From CAYXVB01 sp964467785 (GTDB lineage Bacteria; Bdellovibrionota; UBA1018), in assembly GCA_964467785.1 (NCBI GenBank), contig CAYXVB010000113.1, forward strand, positions 1 through 12,015: a stretch of 12,015 nucleotides of DNA. The letters are read 5' to 3'. Each line of letters starts with the position of its first letter. The stretch's first letter is position 1. Below are positions 1-7,507 of this stretch, piece after piece. The position numbers and the translations under genes were made by a program. The notes under the pieces are model-generated. The model worked only from the letters and a program-made list of their open reading frames with translations, ran no database searches and was not told where the DNA came from.

Positions 1-78
1 CTCCGCGAGGCAAAAGCGAACTCGAAGTAGCCACTCCGCCAAGTCTCGCGCTTTGGGACTCGGCCTGATCTGAACGCC
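1..78. other. Left edge, no assignable gene
   Basis: These bases lie downstream of the minus-strand membrane-protein gene that ends at 79. Short frames are open to the edge on both strands, including a minus-strand GTG at 34 and plus-strand frames closing at about 30, 68 and 73. All are too short to recognise, and the GTG has no properly spaced ribosome binding site. A neighbouring gene could end or begin just outside the window. Confidence 0.3.
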
Positions 79-711
79 TCAGAACGGATGAAAGAAGTAG
101 AGCACCGTGCCCATCGCGACCAGGCTCAGGCCCGTGATCACGTCGCCATAATGTTCGAGCACGGGATGATCGAGTTTACCGACGCCCTTGAACATCACCC
201 AAGTGGACCCGATCAGCGCGCCCAGCACGCCCAGGCTAAAGCCGGCCATCGCGATCGCCGTGGCGGCCACGCCGCGAGAAGAGGCCGCGAGAAAAATCGG
301 AAGCGCGGCCACGCAGGGTGAAAGTCCCAACGAAAAAAGAAAGGCGTAGGGCCGACGCCTCGTATTCGGTCGCGGGCCGTGGTGCTCATGTCCGTGGCAC
401 CGGGAATGGGTGAAGTAGGAAAAAACCGCGTAGGCAAAGCCGAAGCAGGCGAGCATCAGCGCCGCGAATTTTTCGATCTCCTCCTCTTGCGTGTGGAGGT
501 TTCGCAGAAGCGTCGTCTCGAGACCGATCGTGAGCAGGCCGAGCGCGTTGGAGATCAAAATGTGACCGGACGCCGCCACGATCGCGCCCAAAACCAGATC
601 ACGCACGCCCCAACGACGCGATTTGGCGACCAACACCACCGGTAGCCAATGCCCCGGCGCCAGGGAGTGAACAAAACCGATAAATGCTGCGGAGGCTGCG
701 AAAAACAACAT
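79..711 (-). CDS. NicO/SafE-like polytopic membrane protein, putative metal transporter
   Basis: A 210-residue, very hydrophobic inner-membrane protein with about six membrane segments. Seen directly: segment 1 carries H15-SLAPG-H21, segment 2 carries GH at 49-50, a cytoplasm-type loop at 102-112 is rich in histidine (H102, H106, H108, H110, H111) with C105, and the next segment has the S131-P132-C133 signature. HxxxPGH plus a histidine loop plus SPC is the pattern of the NicO/RcnA nickel-cobalt transporters and the related SafE/UreH-like proteins, so divalent metal export or delivery is the best guess; substrate and direction cannot be read. It starts 18 bp after the metalloprotease stop, so the two are probably cotranscribed. 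No strong Shine-Dalgarno precedes the ATG. The family call is reasonable; the function is inferred. Confidence 0.7.
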   Translation of the reverse strand: MLFFAASAAFIGFVHSLAPGHWLPVVLVAKSRRWGVRDLVLGAIVAASGHILISNALGLLTIGLETTLLRNLHTQEEEIEKFAALMLACFGFAYAVFSYFTHSRCHGHEHHGPRPNTRRRPYAFLFSLGLSPCVAALPIFLAASSRGVAATAIAMAGFSLGVLGALIGSTWVMFKGVGKLDHPVLEHYGDVITGLSLVAMGTVLYFFHPF

Positions 712-729
712 GGTACTTTCTGGCCCGGC

Positions 730-1491
730 CTAGTCCGCGCCGACTACACATCCGGCGCGAAGCTTGTCATTGTCCCGGAGGGCATCTTTCACTTCGCCGG
801 CGCCTTTGGCTGCCGAGGTGCGGAGCCAGGGGTACATCACCGCCTGGCGATACGCGTGAGCCTCCTCGAGACCGAAACAAGATCGGTAATCCGAACGCCC
901 CTCTTTGTCCAGACAACTGTGGTCGAGGCCGATGGAGTGCCCCAGCTCATGAAGAACGATGCTCGAAAACTGTGCGTCCGAAACCAGCTCCGGAAACGTA
1001 TAGATGACCTGTTGGCTCACCACGCCCGTATCACAACGGAACGTCGCCGCCGGCACCGTCTTGGCCAGGCCAATGGAGCTCCAATGCGTGTTGGAAGTTT
1101 CTCGCAGGATCGCGAAGCTGTCGCTCCCTCCGAGGTCGGAGCCGCAGCTTCGGGGATCACCTGAAAGCGAAGTGCCACTCACCGGAGTCGATTCGACCGC
1201 GAAGATGGGGCCACGAAGGATCGTATAGCCCACGGAGTTCCAGGTGGACACCGCCTGAGCGATGATCTGGCGCTGTGACAGGGTGAATCGAGAATCCACG
1301 CGCACCTTTAATGGATAGCTGGCCACTCGGGCCATGAAGCTTCCTTTTTGATCGGCAGGCGCCATGCATGCGGCTGTGAGCCCGAACTTGACCGAGTCCG
1401 GCGGACGTCCGCAGGAGAAAATCATCGCCACCGCAGCCAGGACGACTAAAGCGACGAAACGGGAGTGATCAAAGAAGGCCAGCGCGCGCAT
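730..1491 (-). CDS. Exported zinc metalloprotease, metzincin/matrixin-like, probable lipoprotein
   Basis: A 253-residue protein with an N-terminal hydrophobic segment (about 11-25) ending in I-F-S-C27, an acceptable though imperfect lipobox, so a membrane-anchored lipoprotein or periplasmic enzyme is likely. The zinc site is complete: H181-E182-x2-H185-x2-G188-x2-H191, followed by VMYP (M219, Y220) as a candidate Met-turn. WN at 84-85 (TWNSVGY) in the early part of the domain is also typical of bacterial matrixin-like domains. There are further cysteines at 42, 116, 153, 193, 205 and 248, possibly disulphides. It is the first gene of a likely two-gene unit with the membrane protein at 79-711. 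Its upstream region is shared with the divergent glycosyltransferase. No Shine-Dalgarno is visible at the chosen ATG, but the signal sequence follows it directly, which supports this start. Its substrate is unknown. Confidence 0.85.
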   Translation of the reverse strand: MRALAFFDHSRFVALVVLAAVAMIFSCGRPPDSVKFGLTAACMAPADQKGSFMARVASYPLKVRVDSRFTLSQRQIIAQAVSTWNSVGYTILRGPIFAVESTPVSGTSLSGDPRSCGSDLGGSDSFAILRETSNTHWSSIGLAKTVPAATFRCDTGVVSQQVIYTFPELVSDAQFSSIVLHELGHSIGLDHSCLDKEGRSDYRSCFGLEEAHAYRQAVMYPWLRTSAAKGAGEVKDALRDNDKLRAGCVVGAD

Positions 1492-1629
1492 CGCGGGCGT
1501 TTAATCATACTAGACATCTATAGTCAACTTTGTTTGCACCCGCCTACCCATAGGTGAAAATGGATGAAGTTATTGGATTAATTGGATTTCGCGAGCAAAT
1601 AGCAGTACCCTCTTTCAGGGCATTATTTC
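1492..1629. promoter_or_regulatory. Divergent intergenic region between metalloprotease and glycosyltransferase
   Basis: This is an AT-rich island in an otherwise GC-rich window. On the minus strand TTGACT (1527 to 1522) is a good -35 element, followed after 17 bp by a poor -10, TTAAAC (1504 to 1499); a better -10-like TATGAT (1509 to 1504) lies too close to it. Either would start transcription within a few bases of the ATG at 1491. On the plus strand no convincing pair was found. A tandem 9-bp repeat lies at 1572-1589. The motifs are seen; promoter activity is inferred. Confidence 0.35.
1572..1589. repeat. Tandem 9-bp direct repeat (ATTGGATTA/ATTGGATTT)
   Basis: Two head-to-tail copies of ATTGGATTW lie about 40 bp before the glycosyltransferase start. 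One turn-like spacing of 9 bp and a position in a divergent promoter region would fit an operator, but no regulator is known and chance in AT-rich DNA is possible. Confidence 0.4.
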
Positions 1630-2745
1630 TTGAAATCTACTCGAACCCTTTTTCTCGCCCGGAGGCTCCTGCACCGGGACCGACAGCTGCTACCTCTTCT
1701 CTCCGAACTTCTGGCGGACCGACTGGAGATCCGGGTTCTCGAAGGTGCTAAAAAAGATGAGGACTCCTTCGAGCGGGTTCTGTTCGCGCACCGCCCCAGG
1801 CCCGGCGAGTCCGTCCTGCTTTGGATGTCGAGCCTTTCGCTCTCTCCACTTGCCCCCAGGGCCCGCGAGCTCGGATACCGGATTGTTCTCGATCATCCTG
1901 GCTATCCGTCACCCCCACCCTTCCGTCTCCGCGACTTGACTAGCCTCCTGCGCCAGGCGCAGTGGCGCTCGCGGAAGCGCTCCGACGAACTTCAGCTTTG
2001 CAAGGATGCCGACGTGGTGCTGGTCCGGAGCGACCAGGAAGCGGCTCGGCTCACCCGCCTCATCCCCGACGCCGAAGTGCAGGTCCTTCCCAGCCCAATT
2101 GACAGCGCGTTACACGCCCCGCTCCGCGCTCATCCGGGCGAGGCCATCCTCCTTTCGGGCGACTATCGCGACCCGGCTCAGCTCAACGGACTCCGGTGGT
2201 TCATCACGGAATGCCTTCCGTTCCTTCGTGCGCGATTCAAGGACCAACTGCCCCGGATCATCGTCAACCATGAGTTCAATCCAGAGTTCAACCACGACTC
2301 CAGGCAAACGGAGTTGCTCGATTTTCTCAGGGACATCCCCGGCGCCACGCTCCGAATCGATGACGGCGATCCCGCCTGTTTTGAACGGGCATTGAGAGAT
2401 GCGATGCTTTTCGTCATTCCATTCCACGAAGAGAGCCGCGCCCCAGGGAGCTCGCAGGCCTACAATCAAACCCGCATCCTTCAAGCCATGGCGGCGGGGC
2501 GAGGCGTGATCAGCACCGGCGCGGGAACGAGCGGACTGCTCCTTTCACCTACTTATGATGTCTGGATCGCAGAAGCACCGGACCGGTTCGCCGCGGCGCT
2601 GGTCCAGCTTCTCGACAACGCAGAGCTCCGCCGGCAACTCACCCAAAACGCCATCCAGACCGTGGATCAACGATACGATCTCGGCCAGTCCACCACGCGG
2701 ATCCGCGAGATCCTCTTAGGTCTCAAAAACAGCATTCAGGAGTGA
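1630..2745 (+). CDS. GT4-type (group 1) glycosyltransferase
   Basis: A 371-residue soluble protein that looks like a two-domain GT-B glycosyltransferase. The N-terminal half (about 5-155) is a Rossmann-like acceptor domain ending in D128-VVLVRSD. The C-terminal half (about 170-365) is the nucleotide-sugar domain: ILLSGDY at 173-179, N186-GLRWF, then the donor-binding segment at 279-296 with ILQAMAAG and STGAGTSGL. Enzymes of this family move a sugar from a nucleotide donor onto a polysaccharide, lipid or protein acceptor in the cytoplasm; the sugars cannot be told here. The conserved Glu of the EAMA motif is Gln285. The start is TTG: the frame has a stop at 1600-1602, no ATG or GTG lies between, and AGGG sits about 10 bases before it. 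It may be cotranscribed with the gene 45 bp downstream. Confidence 0.8.
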   Translation: MKSTRTLFLARRLLHRDRQLLPLLSELLADRLEIRVLEGAKKDEDSFERVLFAHRPRPGESVLLWMSSLSLSPLAPRARELGYRIVLDHPGYPSPPPFRLRDLTSLLRQAQWRSRKRSDELQLCKDADVVLVRSDQEAARLTRLIPDAEVQVLPSPIDSALHAPLRAHPGEAILLSGDYRDPAQLNGLRWFITECLPFLRARFKDQLPRIIVNHEFNPEFNHDSRQTELLDFLRDIPGATLRIDDGDPACFERALRDAMLFVIPFHEESRAPGSSQAYNQTRILQAMAAGRGVISTGAGTSGLLLSPTYDVWIAEAPDRFAAALVQLLDNAELRRQLTQNAIQTVDQRYDLGQSTTRIREILLGLKNSIQE

Positions 2746-2790
2746 CGCCTCCGTCCCCGGGCTGGCGCGCGATTTGTATAGGCGCGACCC

Positions 2791-4578
2791 ATGACTCGCG
2801 CCCCCTTTCGCACACGCCCGTGGATGCCCGCCGCACTTTCCGCCTTCTGCGCAGTGGGCGCCTTGGCCTCCGACGAGGGATCAACGCGATCCATCGCTGC
2901 TTCCGCCCCCCAAGTGGTTAAAATCGACATTCGACCCGAAGGCCCCGACGAAGCCAACCGCAAGATGATCGAACGCGCGGCGCTTGAACGCGTGGGCTTT
3001 CGCGAAGACGAAAGCGCCGGACGATTCAAAGTGCTCGATCTCACTCTGGGCGAGGACCTTCCCGCCAAAGAACGCCCCACACGCCGAGAAAGCCTCGAAC
3101 CCCAAGAAAGCGACAACGGCCGCGACGCGGGCGCTTCCCCATTTCGTGCACTGGTCTACGACTACGTTTTGCAACGGCTGCTCGAAGTCACCGGTGATTC
3201 GCGCGCGACTTCGCCTTCGCGCTTTCGTGTCCGTGAAAGTGACGAAGTCCCCGCCCCATCCACCGAAGAGTATGAGGCCGCGGTCGAGTTGATCCGCGCA
3301 GATCCCGTATTTGCCCCGCAAACAAGAAAGTTCAGGCCCTACCCTTCCATGCCCGGAGTGCTCTCGCTGCTGGACTCCTCACCCGGTCGCGAGCGACGAG
3401 TCATCACGATCGGACTTCTGCCGGCGGACGCGAATTCCGATTTTCACCACGAGATCGTGGGCGTCGACCTCGGTGCCGGCAAAGTAATCCGCTATCCCGC
3501 GGGGGCCCCGCGAGGCGCGATCGCGCGCGAGGCCGTTTGCGCTCCCTACAATGCGGCTCAAGCCACCAGTGCTCGCGGAACGCGCGGAAAAACCCGAGTC
3601 GTGATCTCGAGCGCCGGAGAGAGCGGGGAGCCCCTGTGGAGCTTTGACATGATCCGCCCGGCCGCCTCCTCGGGCACGCGCGGCTCAGGCATCGATCTGC
3701 GCGAGGTTTTCTATCGCGGCAAACGCGTCGCGGGTCAGATGCACGTGCCGATCCTCAATGTCCGCTACGACCGAGACGTTTGCGGCCCCTACCGCGACTG
3801 GACCTGGCAGGAAGGCGCGTTCAAGGCCCGAGGTGAAGAGATCGCGCCGGGCATCCTGCGCTCCTCCGAAAAACCCCTCACGATCTTCGAAAGCGGCCGG
3901 GACGCTGGCAACTTCCGCGGCGTGGCAATCTATCGCGAAGGCTCCGAAACCGTGCTGGTCAGCGAAACCGAAGCGGGCTGGTACCGCTACAAGAGCGAGT
4001 TCCGCTTTCGCGACGACGGATCGATCCGGCCGGTCTGGGGATTCGCGGGCGTGCAATCATCCTGCACCTGCCAGGGCCATGTCCATCACGGTTACTTCCG
4101 GCTGGACCTCGACGCCGGCGACGGCAAGCACAACCAGATCCAGTACTTCGACGGTGCACGCTGGGTCGCGGTCGAGCGTGAGGGGCGCTACCGGCGCGAC
4201 AACTCGCACCGACTCTGGCGCGTGATCGACACGCGCACCGGCGACGGCTACCAGATCAATCCAGGAGTGGATGACGGAATCGCCGACGGCTACGCACGCG
4301 GGGACATCTGGGCGCTTAAATTCAATCGTGGCGAAATTGACGACGGAGCGGCCTATACCGGCACCGCGGCCAATGTCGATGCATTCCTGGCCGGCGGCCG
4401 CGAAGCTATCGACGACACCGATGTCGTGCTCTGGTATGCCGCGCACTTTTATCACAACACGGACAACTTCGGCGCCCAGCACAACGGGGAACTCGGTCCG
4501 ACCATCACGCCCGTGAATGGGGCCAGTGCCCGGACCTCTTCTTCAAGATCTTCAGTACCCTCGGAGAACCGGTTGTGA
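2791..4578 (+). CDS. Secreted copper-amine-oxidase-like protein, divergent cofactor site
   Basis: A 595-residue protein with a Sec signal peptide (hydrophobic 11-23, likely cleavage after ALA26). Residues about 155-235 resemble the N3 domain of copper amine oxidases, and about 295-580 the catalytic beta-sandwich. Copper ligands are suggested by H430-V-H432 within GHVHHGYFRLDLD, the counterpart of the HxH...RLD motif, with a third at H552 (or H555) in the C-terminal LWYAAHFYHNTD. D336 is a candidate catalytic base. The usual cofactor motif N-Y-D/E, whose Tyr becomes topaquinone, is replaced by W397-Y398-R399, and only about 32 residues separate this Tyr from H430. It could be an active enzyme of a divergent subfamily that deaminates primary amines, or a non-enzymatic relative. 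The serine-rich tail overlaps the convergent hibernation gene by 27 bp. Family fairly sure, activity not. Confidence 0.7.
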   Translation: MTRAPFRTRPWMPAALSAFCAVGALASDEGSTRSIAASAPQVVKIDIRPEGPDEANRKMIERAALERVGFREDESAGRFKVLDLTLGEDLPAKERPTRRESLEPQESDNGRDAGASPFRALVYDYVLQRLLEVTGDSRATSPSRFRVRESDEVPAPSTEEYEAAVELIRADPVFAPQTRKFRPYPSMPGVLSLLDSSPGRERRVITIGLLPADANSDFHHEIVGVDLGAGKVIRYPAGAPRGAIAREAVCAPYNAAQATSARGTRGKTRVVISSAGESGEPLWSFDMIRPAASSGTRGSGIDLREVFYRGKRVAGQMHVPILNVRYDRDVCGPYRDWTWQEGAFKARGEEIAPGILRSSEKPLTIFESGRDAGNFRGVAIYREGSETVLVSETEAGWYRYKSEFRFRDDGSIRPVWGFAGVQSSCTCQGHVHHGYFRLDLDAGDGKHNQIQYFDGARWVAVEREGRYRRDNSHRLWRVIDTRTGDGYQINPGVDDGIADGYARGDIWALKFNRGEIDDGAAYTGTAANVDAFLAGGREAIDDTDVVLWYAAHFYHNTDNFGAQHNGELGPTITPVNGASARTSSSRSSVPSENRL

Positions 4579-5202
4579 AAAGGCGTGAAAACCTTCACGG
4601 CCGACCCGGTCCACGCTCGTGGCTTGCGCGCCGTTGTCACCGGGTTCCTCGGCAAAGCGCACCTCGTCGCCCACGGTCAACCGCTCGAAATCCCCGTTGA
4701 GCACGCTGTTGCGATGAAAGTAGATCTCCCGCCCATCCGGCGTCTGGATGAAGCCGTAAGCATCCATGCCATCGGCGGACTCGCGCACGATGCGCAGGAT
4801 GCGCCCTTGCACGGGAGCCTCGCGCCCCCGAGCGTCAGGACCGCGCTTCGGGGTGCGACTCTTGAGACGGCTCGCATAATGTTTGAGCCGCCGCTCTGCT
4901 GCATCGAATGCGTCGCGCACGGCGACGTAGGCATCCTGATGCGATCCCAGATTCGGCTTGGCACCCTCGCCCACGGTGATCAAATCCCCGGGCACATTGA
5001 TTACGATGCGGATCCGGAAGAGATTGCCTTGAGCGTGGCGCTGGTGCGGAGCCTCGACGGTAACACGGCACCCCATCACCGAATTGAAGAACTGATCCAA
5101 TTTCTCGGCTCTTCGCTGAATCTCGGCTGCCAATGCGTCCGAGCGTGCGATATCCTTGAATGAAATCTGCAATGGTCCCTGCATCCGCCAATAAAGATGC
5201 AA
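4552..5202 (-). CDS. HPF/RaiA ribosome hibernation protein fused to a cold-shock domain
   Basis: A 216-residue cytoplasmic protein of two parts. Residues about 8-112 form an S30AE domain of the HPF/RaiA type, which binds the decoding site of idle ribosomes: beta strand MQGPLQISF, helix at 21-40 with KLDQFF, and a basic final helix AAERRLKHYASRLKSR. Residues about 131-200 are a cold-shock OB fold with RNP1-like YGFI (149-152) and RNP2-like IYFHRNSVL (160-168), an RNA-binding unit. This replaces the dimerising tail of long HPF. The longest start is TTG at 5202, preceded by GGCGGGGA at good spacing; ATG at 5184 (residue 7) is the alternative, but GGCGG touches it directly. It follows the phosphatase by 56 bp and is the last gene of a minus-strand run. 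Domain architecture is clear; the likely role is ribosome silencing in stationary phase or stress. Confidence 0.9.
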   Translation of the reverse strand: MHLYWRMQGPLQISFKDIARSDALAAEIQRRAEKLDQFFNSVMGCRVTVEAPHQRHAQGNLFRIRIVINVPGDLITVGEGAKPNLGSHQDAYVAVRDAFDAAERRLKHYASRLKSRTPKRGPDARGREAPVQGRILRIVRESADGMDAYGFIQTPDGREIYFHRNSVLNGDFERLTVGDEVRFAEEPGDNGAQATSVDRVGREGFHAFSQPVLRGY

Positions 5203-5208
5203 GAAGAG

Positions 5209-5223
5209 TCCCCGCCACGCGGG
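5209..5223 (-). promoter_or_regulatory. Hairpin covering the ribosome binding site of the hibernation gene
   Basis: Read on the minus strand, CCCGC-GTG-GCGGG (5223 to 5211) is a perfect 5-bp GC stem with a three-base loop. Its 3' arm is part of GGCGGGGA, the likely Shine-Dalgarno for TTG at 5202. Pairing would hide the binding site. The structure is seen; a regulatory role is inference, and a stem this short may be incidental in GC-rich DNA. Confidence 0.35.
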
Positions 5224-5258
5224 CAGCCAGGCTCGACGCGTCTAGCTGGCGTGACCGC

Positions 5259-6935
5259 TCATTTGGCGAGAATTTCGCTGAGCACCCGGCCCTCGCTCGT
5301 TGAAGGCGGAAGCACACCGAGCAAGAATGAGAGCGTCGGCGCGAGATCGATCACATCCGCCGGCGTCGAATAGACACCCGGTCTGACCTTGGCCCCGGCG
5401 ATCACGATCGGTACCGTGCGATCGTAGCTATAACTGGTCATGTGAGTGAGCGACTCTTCCTCAATCTGGTAGAACGCGCGGGGAATCGCAATCAGGTCGC
5501 CGCTCCTTCCGGGCACATAGGTTTTGAGGATCTGGCGTTCAAACATGCCCGGCGGAAGCCGACGCGCCTTGTAATCGGATTGGCCAAAAACGTGGGCGAC
5601 ACCCTTCATTCCCGCAAGGACCGGCTTTGCCTCAGCCTCAGCTTGCTCCAAAGTGACGCTCCGGTCTTTGAGTGCCTGGAGGGCGAACGAGAAATTCAGG
5701 TCGGTTCCGAACGCAAACCAAGAGCCGCCCGCCGGCTTCCCAAAGCGCGCGTCGAGCCGCTCGTTCATCAGCCGGATCGCGGCCTCCTCGCTGATTTTGC
5801 CCGAGTCCATGCCCACGGAGCGCAACCAGGCCGGCTCCGGCGGCATTCCGTGATCCGCGGTCAGGACGATCGTCACATTCTTGAGCCCGCCGGGCACGGA
5901 CTTGCCGACAGAGTTCAAAAGGCGGGAGATCTGGCGGTCTTCGGCTACGGTCATCTCCTCCATTTCCAAGGCATTAGGTCCGTATTGGTGCCCCACGTAA
6001 TCATGGCTCGAAAAGCTCAGAGCCAGCAGATCTGTTGCCTTACCCCTTCCCAGCTTGAGCGCATCCAGCGCTCGCTCGGCGGCCTGGACCGTCAGCTCGA
6101 TGCCAATCGGTGCAGCAAAGGACTCCCGGCTTCCGATTTGGAAAGTATGCTGGAAGTCCCCAGTTCCCAGCGAAAGCCCGGTAGCCTTTCCTTGCGGACG
6201 CCAGATATAGGTTGCGCCCTTGCGCGCGGAGGTCTCGCGATTGAGCTCGCTCACCCATCCCGGCAGCCGATCGTCGCGGAGGTAATGGCGGCTGGACACC
6301 CAGCTCACCGACGGTCCATCCAGCCAAAGCGCAAGATCGGCGCGATGCCCACCCAAGAGGATCGCGGAGCGGTCTTTAAGCGCGACCGTCACGATGCGCG
6401 AGGAATATCCCGCATTTTTGAGCTCATCACCCACAGTGGATCCCATGAAGTTTCGAGGCGAGAGCCCGCTGCGGCCCTTTGCGCCGACCACGGGGCTGTC
6501 GTCGTCCTGCACGCAGTAGCGCGGCCCTTGCTTGCCCTGGTCAAACCAGACGTTAGTCGGGATGCCCATCTGATAGGGATAGCTACCGCTGAGGATCATC
6601 GCGTGCCCCGGCCCGGTCATGCATTGGAGCACGTCATATCGCGCGAACGGAAAATAAGCCCCACGCGCCATCAGGTATTGATAGCCTCCGACCTTGCCTC
6701 CGGAATCCGCTGGCAGAAACCGCGATTGAAAGCGCGTGAGATAATCCGCGCGAAACTGATCCACCACGATCACCAGCACGAGCCGAGGCTTTGAGGTAAA
6801 AGTCTTGAGCGCGATCGGCTCCTGCCCTAGATCGGCGGCCGCTGCCACTCCTGCAGATCCACCGGGCAACCCCGCGGTGAGCAAGAATGCGAGTAAGCAC
6901 GCGCCCGAAAACCGTCTAAACAGGGAGAAACTCAT
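5259..6935 (-). CDS. PafA-like alkaline phosphatase/phosphodiesterase-superfamily enzyme, exported
   Basis: A 558-residue exported hydrolase of the alkaline phosphatase superfamily. A signal peptide covers about 1-34. Zinc ligands and catalytic residues of the PafA type are all present: D59 in VIVVDQ, nucleophile T107 in CMTGPGH, N128 in GIPTN, K187-D-R189, D312 and H316 in HDYVGHQYGP, D361-H362 in TADHGM, and H498 in the C-terminal THMTSYSYD. The K-x-R pair plus threonine nucleophile distinguishes PafA-like monoesterases from the nucleotide pyrophosphatase branch. It should release phosphate from organic phosphomonoesters in the periplasm or outside the cell. It sits 68 bp after the six-cysteine protein gene and 56 bp before the hibernation gene, on the same strand, so it may share their transcript. 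The ATG is supported by the signal peptide rather than by a ribosome binding site. No Pho box was recognised. Confidence 0.88.
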   Translation of the reverse strand: MSFSLFRRFSGACLLAFLLTAGLPGGSAGVAAAADLGQEPIALKTFTSKPRLVLVIVVDQFRADYLTRFQSRFLPADSGGKVGGYQYLMARGAYFPFARYDVLQCMTGPGHAMILSGSYPYQMGIPTNVWFDQGKQGPRYCVQDDDSPVVGAKGRSGLSPRNFMGSTVGDELKNAGYSSRIVTVALKDRSAILLGGHRADLALWLDGPSVSWVSSRHYLRDDRLPGWVSELNRETSARKGATYIWRPQGKATGLSLGTGDFQHTFQIGSRESFAAPIGIELTVQAAERALDALKLGRGKATDLLALSFSSHDYVGHQYGPNALEMEEMTVAEDRQISRLLNSVGKSVPGGLKNVTIVLTADHGMPPEPAWLRSVGMDSGKISEEAAIRLMNERLDARFGKPAGGSWFAFGTDLNFSFALQALKDRSVTLEQAEAEAKPVLAGMKGVAHVFGQSDYKARRLPPGMFERQILKTYVPGRSGDLIAIPRAFYQIEEESLTHMTSYSYDRTVPIVIAGAKVRPGVYSTPADVIDLAPTLSFLLGVLPPSTSEGRVLSEILAK

Positions 6936-7003
6936 ATCGGTTCAGTCTGGACCGGCCGCTCCCGAATTTCCATCCAAAAGGACGCCCGCAAGCCCGCGAA
7001 GTC

Positions 7004-7507
7004 TTAACGCTCTGACTTGAACCAAGCGTAGAGACGCTCCGCGCTGAGGTACAACCCTGTTGCCCCGAAAAAACAGGCATCCGTCGAATGCCAGGCGCCT
7101 GCGTCAAAAAACTCCAGAAAGCGTGGACTGCCCCCCAGGTCCCGGCACAGCTTGAAGCCTGGCGTGCCATAGTCCCCGCCGAACTGAACCCGCTCGGCAC
7201 CCAGCAACGACTCGCGAGCTGACGCCTCCGCATGCCGACGGATCGCTTTGCGGCACTCGACGAGATCGCGAATGCAGCTCTGCGAAATCAGCACCCAGTG
7301 CCCGGTATTCGTGCAATAGGCGCTCTTTCGAATCTCGAAGTCACCGCTCGCCAGCGCGAAACGGATCTTTCCTTCCGCAACGCAAACCGAAGCGCGCTCC
7401 TCAGGGCGCTCCGGCGCCTGGCCCGTCGCCGCAGCCCATCCGGCCGAGTAGAGCTGAAAAACAAAGGCCGCCGCCGCAAAAGTCTGGATCCGACTATTTG
7501 CGGACAT
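7004..7507 (-). CDS. Secreted six-cysteine protein, hypothetical, weakly DUF333-like
   Basis: A 167-residue protein with a short signal peptide (hydrophobic 10-26, AWA-like cleavage near 25-27). The mature part has six cysteines (42, 65, 78, 85, 121, 145), an even number that suggests three disulphides in the periplasm or outside. The tail C121-RDLGG followed by C145 recalls the small DUF333 domain (C, then GG, then C), but the likeness is weak. Its ATG lies inside the end of the upstream protease gene, overlapping it by 14 bp in another frame, so translation is probably coupled. The pairing suggests it works with the protease as substrate, inhibitor, chaperone or partner; none of this can be read from sequence. 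Function unknown. Confidence 0.7.
   Translation of the reverse strand: MSANSRIQTFAAAAFVFQLYSAGWAAATGQAPERPEERASVCVAEGKIRFALASGDFEIRKSAYCTNTGHWVLISQSCIRDLVECRKAIRRHAEASARESLLGAERVQFGGDYGTPGFKLCRDLGGSPRFLEFFDAGAWHSTDACFFGATGLYLSAERLYAWFKSER

Noticed and set aside
1554..1751. GTG-started plus-strand frame overlapping the glycosyltransferase start
   Set aside because: It has no recognisable content and its second half is a shadow of the glycosyltransferase coding frame.
5442..6794. Plus-strand open frame of 450 codons
   Set aside because: It is the antisense of the PafA-like phosphatase, which has a complete set of catalytic motifs. Long shadow frames are common in GC-rich DNA.
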